Source: Eretmocerus hayati
Lineage: Eukaryota; Arthropoda; Insecta; Hymenoptera; Aphelinidae
DNA: 64,000 bases
Direction: 5' to 3'
Assembly (NCBI GenBank): GCA_029851415.1
Contig: CM056741.1
Coordinates: 71,414,282-71,478,281, forward strand
The notes under the pieces were generated by a model. That model did no database searches. It was not told the DNA's origin and saw only the letters and a list, made by a program, of their open reading frames with translations. The translations under genes and the position numbers were made by a program. The first letter of the stretch is position 1; each line of letters begins with the position of its first letter. Below are positions 1 to 12,340 of this stretch, one piece after another.

Positions 1-3000
1 CATAATTTCGCATTTTGCATTTCTTTGAATGAAACTTGTTTGGTGTCGGCTTTTTTCACGATAGCCACACTCTACTCTCTTCCCTATCACGTCAAAACAT
101 CTGTACTGCAATTGACCAAAAAACTGCGATCACATTCATTTGAAATCAATTTGTGGCAAATCCAAATTGTTCCCCAATAGAATCAATCGTGCGGGTTTCT
201 TTGAGACTGCTCTGCATCAGATCCAATCGATCGAAGTCTTGTTGGCGTGTTTTACATACGTCGTCGGCATTCGCGGCAAATACGCGCTATGCACGAGTAT
301 TTTCCACGCCCATCTCGCATCGATCGAACGTGAAAGTAGTCCTCTCTCGCGTAATTACGTCTGAAAGTTGGATATCTCGAGTGCTGGTACTCGTGCACCT
401 ATGCAAAGGAAGATTGAGAGCTCGGACATCGCGAGGAGAAAGAGAGAAGGAAAGCCCGATTGTATCTGCGGCCCGCGCGAGGCATACGATGGCACACAAG
501 CGATTGTGTATATATGCCGCATATGTACGCGAGAAAGTTGAGATCGCGGCGTTTTTGTTTGTTCTGTGACAAATGGAGGCATTAATTTGACAGTATGTGT
601 GTGCAAAATTACCGAGATACATCGCGGATTCGATGCAATGACTGTATCCGTGAGCATCGGAAAGAGAAAGAGGTACAGAGAGCGTGTATTTTGTTCTCTA
701 ATGCTCCTCGCCGATCGATCTCAATCAATATTTATGTGTCACCGCGACCAGATGATTCTCGCGCCGCTATATTTGTATGTACACGTCTTATTGAAGAATT
801 CTGCCATTCTCATTTTAGAGATTGCATCGGCAACACGGGATTGAGCGCTCAGATAACTGCTCAACGTTGGCGCTCTGCTCGTGCCTCGAACATATACAAT
901 TTGCTCCATGCACACTCACGTGCATCGGACAACTCTCTAAGGGTGCGTCTTCAATCTTTGCTCAGGTCTGATGAGCTGCACATGTGCATCATTTGTGGAC
1001 GCTCCCTAACTCACTGATTTGCTTACCCTGTCACCAGATGCCACTTCACTCGTATCAATTCCACATCGCTCTGATTTCGAAGCTATACCTGTGTAGACTA
1101 TGGATCTCGCTCAGATGGAAAGAATTGTCAAATCCACGCAATTCATCATCGAGGCTGATTCATCGTGAACTGCGTGATCAAACTGGCTCCGAGCATTGTC
1201 TCCAAACTTCTTCCGTTACTTTGAGACACTGATGACGGAGATCTGTCTCTACTGGGAGGCATTGAAATCGCCGACCACTCTAACGGGGCGGGTGATTTCA
1301 ATGGGCGCTCAGAAAGCATCGACATACTTGGTGCCTATAAGTACAACAAACATCAACGTTTCAACAGCTGATTCCAATTGGGGTTATCACTGTGTCAAAA
1401 TAGACGCACAAGTTACTGAAGATTCAATCGAAACCTGTGCTCACGTGAATCAGACTCATAAATTCAGCTATGTTACAGTGGATCGTTGAATATATTATCC
1501 ATGAAGTATATAGTTCTGTCCGAATCTGCGTCCAGAAAGCTGTCACTGACGATTACGGGGTTTTCAGTAGTGAAGTTTATCGTGATACAATAGCATGGGA
1601 ACAAAACATGAGAATTCCTCACGCCCAATACTAGAATTATAGGAAAGAGCGCTGAGGTTGCTTTATTGTGAAACGGCAAAAATATGATGCGGTATCGTGT
1701 GATATCCCCTAAGATGGACATACTATAGAGATACCAGTCTACAATTACAAAATTTTGAGTAGAGATCATAAATATAAGGATTGAATACAAGTATGACAAT
1801 ATATCATGAATAACACCACGTACAAAATACTGTCATACCCGAAAGTCTATACGAAAAACATCGTAATTTTGACCCTACGTATATAAAAGACAAAAAATGT
1901 AAGTAGAGGTCAGCAAGGGAAAAATTCAAGCTCTAGCTCTATGGATATAGCACTGTCTCAAATTTATCCGAACTTTTGACAATTTCTCATCAGGAATATT
2001 TCAGGTAGAGCAGAACACTGTGGTGCCGAACGGCTCTACTTATATTCTCTCCAGAAGTTACTCAGGCAAATTTCCAAAGCAACAGCGGAATTTTTTCACG
2101 ATCGCCTCACTAAATTTTGCAGAGTAGAGTTTTGGGATTATCCATGAAAGGCTATGGACTTATTCAAGTTAAGTTCAGGAAAAACTCCGGATCAAAGACG
2201 GACTTTTTCCAAGACCCAATTTCCCTGATTACAATCAGGACTTCCTCCAGTGTGATCTGAAAAATTCCCCGAGTAAAAAGGAGTAATTCCAGAAGATATG
2301 CGTTCGCGACACTCGAATTTCAACGACCAAGGAATATTTCCAGAATCATTTCTCTCACTGTGTATTATAGAATAATTTTGCAGCTGTCTGCGACATGTGC
2401 AGAAAGACGAAGATCAAAGTGCCCTTCGATTCAAAATAAGAACTCGGTCCTTACCGATTCTGAGTAACTCGCGCGTCTCTAGATGAAATATAGATGCTGG
2501 TCGTTTTCGATACAACTGATATGGCTCGAATCCGAGTGGTTGTGTCACAATAGCTGCGCTTGGATTCGACAATCGACGATCGATTCGATCATCGCGCTTG
2601 GCGTCAGCCGTCGTGGGTGAGCCAGCGATGAAGCATCGCCTAGCAATTGAATGTACGCGCGCCACCCACGCACTCGTCGGCTTATGGCTTGAATAAGCGT
2701 AGCGTCAGTCGAAACGTACTCATCGCTCGATGATGCGACGGCCCGCGTCATCATTCGAAACGCACAGCGTCATCCTCTAGTCTATAATCGCATCGGGCTG
2801 TGGGGATTCATTGAAATAGCTGTACGGTGCATAAATCCATCCTCATAACAGCATCGTTCAACTGTGATGTGTTGCACTTTGCTGTATATATACACCACGA
2901 GAATCGATCGCGCCTCTTCAACAGATAATACCCATAAACTTGCTCGCGGAGCGCGCTGCGATGCATCTCTCGCGCTCCGGTTTCGCAAAGCGATTTCGAT

Positions 3001-6000
3001 TGCGCGAGCGTTTAGTCATAGCTCAGCCCTCTCACGCTGCACCGAGAGCGATTCGATCGTAACTCGAGAGTGAGAAATTCAGCCTCGTCACGGACTTGCA
3101 CGAATCTCTTTGTGCATGAGAAAAATTTGATGTCGCAGGGTCGCTCGAGTCAGCAGCAGCGCAGAACAGTACAATCCTGATCAATGTACACGGGTTAACT
3201 AGTGAAAATCAGGCTAAATCAATTCACACACCAGCAAAGTATGAGAATAATAACTCATTCTTCCACCAAATTAAAATATGTAGTTTTAAAAAATCAACGG
3301 ATAATAAGTAGCCGATCGTCGATGAAGAGAGGCCATGCCCCGAGAGAGATCTATGCGCGACAGTCTGAAGCGATTGTTAAATTTGCAGCGATATCTAGTT
3401 CCCGGGGGTAAATATGCGCTTGTCACAACCAGGTGTCACATCCACAGTGTGTACTCGGCCAACCTCACATAATACAATTTCTAAAGCAAAGCGACCCGGA
3501 GCCGATGCTGTCGCAGTTTGACGTATAGTTGCAGCGCGCGCGAGTAAAAGTCCACGACGACGACAGAGCTGGTACGCTGCTATGGCATACACAGCTAAAT
3601 AAAATGCACTTATAAGCGTGGCGCGGGCGAGCGCTGCAGCCTTCGCATTTCATTGTGTACACGACGAGTGAAAGTCGACCGCGAGAGACGTGGGCCTCGA
3701 TCGCGCCTCGCGCCACCGCGCACCGTTGCAATAGCGCATGGACTTTTCGTCTTGTGTTTTACTCAGCGATCAACGAGCACCAAGCTGGGCCCAAAGATTC
3801 TGCAGCATGTGTGTATTACAGTTGGCTAATTGCGCGTAGAAAAATAATGTTATGTGTAGCCGAGCGTCTCGCGGACGCGATAGCGACTTTTGTGCATAGC
3901 TATCGCTCATTCGGGCTCAAACTGCTCCACAAGCCGTGGAAAAATCAACTGCTCGGCATACAATCAACCAACATCTACTTTAATATACACGCGATCGCTT
4001 GGAGAATAGACTAGGCTCCTCGATTGCGCAAACGCATTCTCGTATTGCGCTCAGCATTGTGCCCGCCCAACCTCATGAAATAGCATTTTATGAGTAGTGA
4101 CTCATCTGGCAACACGAATCTTCTCCTCACATTTCATCAAAATAAGTGTACAAAAAATCTTCGCAGAGAAAAGAAAAGGCAGTGAACGAGTGTCTGACGA
4201 GCAGTTACTTGATTTTGCATTCTCGGTTCTATTATCGAGTCGTTGAATTAAATTATTATCCATCATTTGTCAGTGACTTCAGTTGAGATCTGATATGAAA
4301 ATATATCATATTCTTGAAAGAATAGAGATAGCTGTGCATTGCAAGATTATTATTCGCGAAGGAGCTCGCTTGGGATGTCAGTTTCACCGGAGAGCTCAGT
4401 GCATCGGGTGGTCTGACCATGCTCGTCTGTTACTACTTACCGACAAAGATTACTTCACTGATACTTTTCGCAATTGCTCATTCGAATCGATCTCGTTCTT
4501 CTATCTTTTCTTGCAAGTGATCTAGTTTAAGCAAAATCATTCTTTTCAAATTACTCATGAGATTCTTGTTTCGGCAAACATTTATAAACCGCAGTGAAGG
4601 AAATCCATGACTGATCATTAGACCGTGAAAATTCTGGACCAGTTCACCAGTAATTGTTCGACAATTGACATCGTTCCTGGTGTTCTATTTCCTCTTGTGA
4701 ACTGGAAAATTTTCGAGAGGGAGATACCAATATTGGTTCACAAAAGCGGCTGCTCGGTGTATCATGCTAACCACAACTAGATTCGTCCATCGACTTTGAC
4801 AGAATTCAGGTGCTTTTTCGAATTTATCGTGGAGAATCGTTAAAACAGCGTAAGAAAATGCAAAAATGGCTCGAAATTCTTTTTCATATTTTCCAAAGTC
4901 CAGAAGCCTCCTTGACCAGGAGAGTGTTTCAGATCCGGGTCACGGATTTGGATGAAATTTCGGGAATAGTCTTCTTTCGGTGCCAAAAGATGAAACCCGA
5001 AATTGTTGACCCTAACGCTGAAGCGTTTCCGAGCTACAGGCAAAAACATTAGCATTGCAAATATACCTACATGCATAATTTTCAACATGGGCCTATATGG
5101 GCAATGCTAATGTTTGTGGCTGTAGCTCGGCCCCGCTTGAGCGTTTGGATCTATAATTTTGGATATCATCTTTTGGCACCGAGAAAAGACTATATTCAAA
5201 GTTTCAGTCAAATCCGTGACCCGGATCTGAAACACTCTCCTGGTACGTACGCAATCGTCCTAACATCTAAACTTGATCCCAATATGTGAAGAGCTGCAAA
5301 TGATCAGAAATTGGTTGATTTCATCTCGATTGAACTGAATTCTCGCTCACGTTCAATTTTCTTCGAAATACTCTTCGACGCACAGGTGCGTTCTGATGGT
5401 GCGTTAGCTTTTGCGATGATTTACGATGATAATCATGACGTCATTACGAAGTTCTTACATCGTGCGGTCCTAGATGATGTATGGGAAAAATGATTCAAAA
5501 TTCGAATAATGAGTGAGAATATCACGTCAATGCGCGACATCAAACGTTAATACCTATTAGTTGTAATGCAATGAAAGCAATCCATGATGCAATATCCTTG
5601 GGTAAATCCAAAATCTACTTTCGTTGATTTGGTTACTGTGTCAAAAGCAGTTGCCGTATCGAAACAATAGATCAAAGACTCTTCTTTCATTTTCCAGGAA
5701 AGCTGCAGAGATCGATGAGGACTTGTGTCAAATGATAGCCAAGAGGCGAGAGAAAGAGCAGTTTCCACGCGAGCCAACCAAATCGTGAGTATTTACCTTT
5801 TACCATTTTCAAAATCTTCACAACTTGGCGCGCAAAATGTGATACCACAAACATCAGCAAATCATTACATTGAAAAAGATCATCGTTTATTAACTCAGTT
5901 CGATAAGATCAGAAAAAAAGAATTGTTGCTATTCATAAACTTTGAGGGAAGTAAAAGTCATAAAGTGTACGCAAAATTCGAATGATTTCGTTGAGAAAAT

Positions 6001-7459
6001 AAAGAGTATAGACCAACGAGAGTCGAGTGCACGTCAACGTGATTATTCAATGTGGTGGTCGCAAAGAGTTCACCGAAGCTTCGAAAATCGCGAGCTATAT
6101 CGAATCCACGATTATAAAAAAGTTTCTGACTGACCATGTGAGGAGGAATTTTGGGATTAACACAATCGTATCTTATCGGTGAACGAGAGACACTTTGGGT
6201 GTCTTATAGCATCCTCGGTCTTACAGTCACTTTGTTGTACTGTACGTTATCCAGGAGCGAACGAGACAATGGATGCAAAAGCGAAAGTGAATTGCACGGC
6301 GAGAACCGCGGGCGAATGTAATCAAGGCAAGGAAGATGGAGGTCGCCGAGGTTGGTTCTGGTTCATTTTGAGTGTGGCGGAAATAGATAGCTTGCGATAA
6401 GAGAGACGGTAAAGTTTGAATATCGCATTTCACGGGTGGAAAAATGTGTGGAGTAGAGTGGAGATTGAGGTTAGAGCAAGATTTTACTTGCATTGGAAAT
6501 GCAGCAGGTTGGCATCAAAAACGCCAGCGATTCCGCGTGCACCTCATCGACTCACTTTGATCTACAGTAGGAGGGGGTCGGCCAAGACAATTGACATCCA
6601 AATGAGAGCGCGCGAGTGCGCGAGGTCGTGGTATAATATCTTCCGCTCCGGTGCAGGCCACCGTTGTATGTATAACATCGTCCATAAACAACCTTGAGTT
6701 GTGCCAGGGCTTTCCACGGCATCGAGAGGAGTATCTCGCTAAAACCTGTCTCCTTTTCGTATCCTTCTTTCTCACCGCCTTTATTTTCCCGGCGACCTTG
6801 GGGAGCTGCACGGCTGCACAGACGACAACGAGCATATAGGCACACATTGGACACCTCATGAGGTGGACTATATCCGCGAAGGTACGAAATAATAATGCCG
6901 TTCGCGTTCGCAGTAGCGAGTTGCAGCGAATCTCAGACTACCGATGCAACTGCGGCCGATGTGCGACTAGTTCACATCCATCAATTCTAATATCTTGAGC
7001 TCATTAATACGCTGGTCAATTTTGTTCTCGTCGTTTAGATCATCGAAACTACTATAATACGATAATCATGATGGTGTCTCGTTGCGCTCTGTAACTCAAA
7101 CCGGCTCAAGAACGGCTCGGGCCAACGATCGAATCGATATACTCGAGACATTAAGTATCGTTGCGGTATATTCTTTGCTTTGCGAAATCACGCAGCATCC
7201 TCAAAACTCGATTTTTCACGCCACGACGACGAAACTTGGTGACCGCGGCTGCGCATCAATTTTGATTACCCTAGATACTCTGTTGACGTTGAAGAGACGC
7301 ATATAACATAACGAATTCGATGATGAATTTCGTGATGCAGGTCGATCAAAATTCGGAAATTATTGGAGCAATGTGAAGAATAGGCCGTGTAATGAATACA
7401 ATACGCATGCGCTTACAAACGTTTTTAGTTGTCAAAACTATAGCCTGGACAGAGCGATG
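1..7459. other. Upstream non-coding region, no gene recognised
   Basis: I find no open frame here that resembles a known protein; the longest are about 140 codons and lie in stop-poor, CpG-containing stretches (150-1020, 3650-4010). Several CpG-rich patches (about 150-560, 2550-3080, 3480-3930, 6500-6980) alternate with AT-rich DNA. That pattern would suit promoter, 5' UTR or enhancer DNA of the plus-strand gene that begins coding at 17814, but I cannot place a transcription start. The one clear structure is the foldback at 4916-5243. Confidence 0.5.
4916..5243. repeat. Foldback (inverted-repeat) element, about 330 bp
   Basis: The left end (ccaggagagtgtttcagatc) is repeated in inverted orientation at 5224-5243. 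The inverted similarity continues inward for about 150 bp per arm to a short central part near 5070-5090. The innermost stem pairs gctacaggcaaaaacattag (from about 5034) with its near-complement around 5105-5128. A related core module lies at about 7580-7680 inside another foldback, so this is a repeat family. No transposase is encoded. It is probably a non-autonomous DNA element, class unknown. Confidence 0.8.
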
Positions 7460-8665
7460 ACTAACAAAGGGGGACCACGGGGTCCGGGTCGCCAATCATC
7501 CCCAAAATTTTTTCACAGTTTAGTACCATCTAGAATATGAAGAATCTAGAGTCACTCCATCAAATGGGCCTTCTAGCCAAAGCTACAGGCAAAACCGTTA
7601 GCATCGCCAGTATATCTAATATGTATATCACTTTTTAACATGGGCCTATACGAGCAAATCTAATGTCATAGGCTGTAACTTTGAACAGGAAGCCTATTTC
7701 GACGCCTCTTACGAAGATAAACACATCCGCTAACGCCCACGAAGAAAAACACGGTGGCCGAAGATTAGCATTTGCTTTGTTACGGCCACGAAGATTAACA
7801 CTTACTGTTTACGCCACGAAGAACAACACTTACGCCTCAGCGCCACGAAGATCATCTCTTACTGCTTAAGACCACGAAGAGTAACACTTACTCCTCAAAC
7901 TGCACGAAGATTAACACATTCGCGCATTTTTTTTCTTGACGGGACGAAGACTATAAGTATTCCGTCTTAAGGCCACGAAAAGTAACATATTCTTCTTAGC
8001 GGAACGAAGGCTAACACAATCACTTACCGTTCATCCTCACGTCAAAGAGAATGTGTTGTTTTTCATTCCATCGAGATGAATGTGTTAGTCTTCGTGGCGT
8101 AGAGAAAAATGTGTTACTTTTCGTGGACTTAAGACGAAATACTTATTGTCTCCGTCCCTCTATGAATGAAGTCTTAATTTTTGTGCCGCTAATGAGAATG
8201 TGTTTTTTTTCGTGGCCCTAAGACGAAATACTTGGTCTCCGTCCCTGTGGACGAGGACGTGTGCAAGTGTGTTATAGTCTTCATACCGTTCAAGAGTGAG
8301 TGCTAGTTTCATGGGCCGTTGAGCAGTAAGTGTTAGTCTTCGTGGCCCTAAGGAGTAAGTGTTAGTCTTCGTGGCCTTAAGGAGTAAGTGTTAGTCTTCG
8401 TGGACTTAACGAGAATGCGTTAATCTTCGTGTCCCTAAGGAGTAAGTGTTAGTTTTCGTGGACCTAAGAAGAATCCGTTAATATTCGTGTTCACAACGAA
8501 TAAACGTTAATCTTCGTCAGTCACAAGAAAATAGGTGTTTATCTTCGTAAGAGGCGTCGATTTGATGAAGTTACTCTGGATTCTTAATCTTCTCGATGAT
8601 ACAAAACTGTAAAAAGATCTTGGGCGAGATTGGTCACCCGGACCCCGTGGTCCCCCCTCGTAAGT
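7460..8665. repeat. 1.2-kb foldback built from an inverted 29-bp minisatellite
   Basis: The ends are inverted copies: gggggaccacggggtccggg at about 7469 and its complement near 8638-8658, with about 100 bp of further inverted similarity inside each end. The interior is a degenerate tandem repeat with a unit of about 29 bp (consensus cttcgtggccctaaggagta plus agtgttagt). Units read in one direction from 7700 to 8035 and in the reverse direction from 8070 to 8530, so the whole element folds back on itself. The left part also contains a copy of the core module found at 5034-5128. It is likely a non-autonomous transposon whose subterminal repeats expanded. Confidence 0.82.
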
Positions 8666-10230
8666 TATGTACGTCAGCGAAAAATCAAATAAGCCACGAA
8701 AAAACGACACACCAAAAAATGGTTGGTCTCAAAGTTCTTTTTAAGTGAATTTTTTCAATTCTACAGGTTAAAATATGAACATCTGCCACCATGGAAAAAT
8801 TTAGAAAATTTTTTTCGGACCCTGGCGCACTGATCGAAATAATGTTTTGATTTTCATTTTGCAAAATTATCGTGACTTTTTTCACTAGAATCGTTATAGC
8901 TCAAATGCAATGTAAGATAGAGGAACGCGGTTTGGCACACTTCAGAGTTGGGCGCAAAACCTATCCAATACCACTTCAAAACTTTGGTTTTCATATGTAT
9001 ACTCATGGAGGATGCCGTGAAAATCACTTTGCTATTTTTCTTTTCAAAAGGCTATTTTTTTTAATTTTTCAATAATATATTAGGCTATTCCAGTTAACAC
9101 CGACCAATGAAGTAAGGTCAAAAAATTTGATTCCCTCCGGAATGAAGTATATGATTTTAGAGCTAAAATGAGGTGACACGTGTTTTTTTGTTTAGCCCAG
9201 ATCGGCTGTGCATCGGAGCTATGCGAATTTCCAGTTTGGGTCGAAAATTGAGATTGGCACTCTAAAATTGGTAAGAGCTCCACAACTTTGCTCCTGATCG
9301 ATCCTTTGAGATGGGACTCGATGGAGAATACCAAACACAACGTTTCCTATTAGAATAGAATCCTGTGGTGCTCGAAGTTTTGCATAGAGTCCCAGAAAGC
9401 GACGATTTGATGAGAAATAAAAAAATGCAATTATTCAAAAACATAAACTCGTATCCCTCTGAATTTTTTTTTCGAGGGTACTCTGGTGCTAAAGATAATT
9501 TTCTCGAAAAAAATTTTAAAAAGCGATTTATCGTTGAAATTCGGTAACAACTATTGTGGAAAGGTCTATTTCCTCTGCCAAGAGTATCGTCATCCCATGG
9601 AAGTGTCCTTAGATGATTAATTTCGGGATCTATCACTGAATTCCGTTTTTGAGTGATTACAGCTCACTTTACGATAGTCTTGGCAGTGGAAATAGACATT
9701 TCCACAATAGTTTTTACCGAATTTCAAAAATAATTTGGTTCTTAAAATTTCTCTCCAGAAAATTATTTTTAGCACCTCCCCCGAATTTTTAGCGCCTACC
9801 AGAGCAAATGAGTAGAGTGAGCTTTTTCATCAATGTGAATTAATAGATGTCAAATTTGGACAATTGGACTTTGGAATTACGTGCATACAGCTAATTATGA
9901 CAGCCGTCATCGATCTATCTCATCAACGGATAATTTTTGCTGGATGAAAATTCCCAACTAGTCCTACGCGATGATTACCAATAATGAAAATTGTTCTGAA
10001 AGGCGACAATTGGGACAGTGAGTATAGCGCACTCTACAATTTAAGAGTGTGGAGAACATTTTTAACGTGAGAGTGACTTTCACAGTGCAAACTGTGTTGA
10101 CAGGCATCCGCAGGAAAAGTCATGCACGCAAGCGTGAAATTGTTCCACGGCATGGTATATCAAACCCTCTTTTAGCGATTCTTTCAGTATAGAAGAAGCC
10201 AGTCATGAGTATATACTTCTCGAGCGATAC
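8666..10230. other. Inter-element non-coding DNA
   Basis: AT-rich sequence between foldback elements. Apart from the inverted repeat at 9478-9803 I see no coding region, RNA gene or recognisable regulatory site; open frames here are short and unrelated to anything I know. Confidence 0.5.
9478..9803. repeat. Foldback element, about 325 bp
   Basis: Inverted arms of about 100-120 bp flank a loop around 9590-9670. The best-paired part is attcggtaacaactattgtg (left arm, from about 9538) against cacaatagtttttaccgaat (right arm, ending about 9726). Outer parts of the arms match with small indels, so the copy is old. No coding capacity is seen. Confidence 0.75.
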
Positions 10231-10401
10231 TGTACACTCCCGAGGAAGGTGAACTGCACAGCCGTGACGGTCAGTTACCGTTCGAGATCTTCTGTCTCGC
10301 TCGCGCTCGTACCATAACCTATGAGTGCGAGCGAGACGGAAGATCTCGAATGCTACTCTGACCGTCACGGCTGTGCAGTTCACCTTCCTCGGGAGTGTAC
10401 A
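10231..10401. repeat. Near-perfect 171-bp palindromic MITE
   Basis: tgtacactcccgagg at the left end is exactly complementary to cctcgggagtgtaca at the right end. Pairing continues almost to the centre near 10312 (ctcgtaccataacctatgag). The sequence, especially the arm with gaactgca, cgagatct and tgtctcgctcgc, is related to the palindrome inserted at 19219-19350, so the two are members of one short palindromic transposon family. No protein is encoded. Confidence 0.85.
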
Positions 10402-10924
10402 ACTCTAATAATACACATTATCAATGCTAGTATGAAAATCAATGTGACAAACGATAACCGCGGCGTTTTTCGGGTTTAAAAACAAATAATTGCTCAGAGC
10501 ATTCTCCATAGCCGTATCTTACTGAACATATTATTTATCTCAATTTCTCAAAAATGAAAAAAATCTCGGTCGTCAGATCGAGAGCACAGGAAGTTGTCGG
10601 CATTTTCACGACATCATTTTAGAACAACTGCGTTGCGCGTTTTTTCCGCACCTGGTTCTCTTCTATGCGAATCCAAGAGGCGAACAGGCGAAGTTTGAAA
10701 GACAAACGTTGGCAGTCGGACAGATCACGAAATACCTAGTGCCAGTGGTGGCGCCGAAGTTAGGGCTGACATCTCGAATATTCTCATTGCATTTCATCCC
10801 TATCGCATTCAGCTCTTTTTTTCAAGATCTTCAAAATTCTCTTTTGGAATTGCACAACTTGGATTTCGAACAACTTTATGAGCAGAATGAAGAGGTGATT
10901 TGTGAGACAACAAAGCCGACATCG

Positions 10925-11264
10925 AAGTGTATCCAACATGCCCCCTTATGGTTGTCTCGACAGAGCCTGTAGTTGAGACCTTTTTTTACCACTCACAATG
11001 TATTTATCACGTCAAAATAGGTCGGAAGTAATGTTTGGGACCGACGAAAAGCACCAAATGTGCTTGCACGGCGATAGACACACTTTACCGCCCATTTACA
11101 GGGTTTTTTGGGACAATTAAGGGAGCTCGACTCCGGTTGATGAGAATTAGACGTAAGTATATCAGCTCAACAAGCTTCAAAATGCAATAAAGAACGTCGA
11201 AAAATATTGAAGGAGGCCGAAGTTATTTGCGAACTTGCTTAAGGGGGGCAAGTTGGGTACACTC
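10925..11264. mobile_element. MITE with AAGTGTACCCAACATG-type terminal repeats (copy 1)
   Basis: The left terminus aagtgtatccaacatgcccc and the right terminus ggggcaagttgggtacact form imperfect terminal inverted repeats about 340 bp apart. Internal sequence (accttttttt/accactca, then cacgtcaaaatagg/cggaa) matches the reverse complement of 24351-24667, showing a second copy in opposite orientation. It is a non-autonomous DNA transposon of unknown superfamily; no clear target-site duplication was identified. Confidence 0.8.
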
Positions 11265-11433
11265 TTTCGCGAACTCGCGGGAAATCTTTTTCGGGAATAT
11301 CGTGACGACTTGGCTTTGATTAGTTGGAACTGATTTAACTTTGTTCATCTTTAATGCATTGAAACAAGCTCCAAATGGGCTAACGTGCGTTGAAGAACAT
11401 TCAAGTAAGGTAGAATTATTAACAAAACGGCTT

Positions 11434-11819
11434 AAGGGCATGCGGTAGCCGTGCAAGCTAAATTTTGTTCCCATTTCCCTCGAATTCTCTTGCGATTTGA
11501 GTTAAACGACGAGAAGACGCACATTTGTTACCACCTAATTTGCACGCGTCTTCTCGTTGTTTAACCCAAATCGCAAGATGGTTCGAAGGAAATGGGAACA
11601 AAAATGTGTGTATGTTATAGGTTAGGATGTGCCAAACGCCCAGGGGGGCTCCACTTTCCTGCAATAATCTAATGATTTGGGCTGAACGTTGAGTTGTCGA
11701 GAATAAATCGGACCTTAACAATAACTAGCCAACTCATATCAAACTTTGTACCATTAAAATGTTCACATGAGTGTTAAATGGAAGTTTACAGCCGTGCTGC
11801 GCGGCTACCGCATGCCCTT
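11434..11819. mobile_element. MITE with inverted ends and internal hairpin
   Basis: The ends aagggcatgcggtagccg (11434 onward) and cggctaccgcatgccctt (to 11819) are inverted copies. Inside the left half a second, near-perfect hairpin spans about 11468-11601 (gttcccatttccctcgaatt and its complement), which may be a separate nested palindrome. No coding capacity. It sits between another MITE and a LINE tail, in a cluster of insertions. Confidence 0.78.
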
Positions 11820-11825
11820 GAGGGA

Positions 11826-12340
11826 GGATTGATTGATTGATTGAAATGAACTTTATTGGAGTCTGGAGGTATAACCTCATGAGACTCTTCAGGAATATTA
11901 CATTTGGATACATATTATTATAAGCGATTGTTGATACGGGGAAGTACAGAAAGGTATATTGATATTAGCAAGTGCGGAAAGTGACAGAAGTGAAACAGAC
12001 CATTGGTAGTTGTGGCGCGCGCAGTGCAATATCATGATAGAAAAAAAGATACATATGTACATAAGTAAGAAAGACGTACAATTCAGATGGAGAGCGAATT
12101 GCTTAAAGCAGTGGGAATAGGGGGAATGCCTAAAGCGTTAGCCTTACTCAGCCAGTCTGATTTGTCCTCAAGCATTAGATGCTCAAAGAGAATCGTTTTG
12201 AATTCAGAGAGTGAGTCAAGACTGAGAGTAAATTGAGGCAAAGAGTTGATTAGCTCTGAGGCTGAGATGATGAAAGAATGCCTCCATGTTTCAGTACGTG
12301 GTGTTTTATACTCAGGATATGTTGGGTACACTTACTTGTT
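11826..12340 (-). pseudogene. 3' end of a 5'-truncated LINE retrotransposon
   Basis: On the minus strand an open frame (12331 to 12083) encodes about 80 residues ending a reverse-transcriptase-type ORF. The segment RTETWRHSFIISASELINSLP, followed by LDSLSEFKTILFEHL, resembles the C-terminal tail common in Jockey/R1/CR1-type LINE proteins (family knowledge). Downstream come an AATAAA signal (minus strand, near 11850-11856) and a tail of TCAA repeats (ATTGATTGATTGATTG read on the plus strand at about 11829-11843), the usual LINE 3' end. Upstream sequence stops abruptly near 12333, as expected for 5' truncation. It cannot transpose by itself. Confidence 0.65.

Noticed and set aside
3604..3660. 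TATA-like ttataag followed by GC-rich sequence as a promoter
   Set aside because: Single weak motif with no supporting transcript or initiator at the right spacing; too common by chance.
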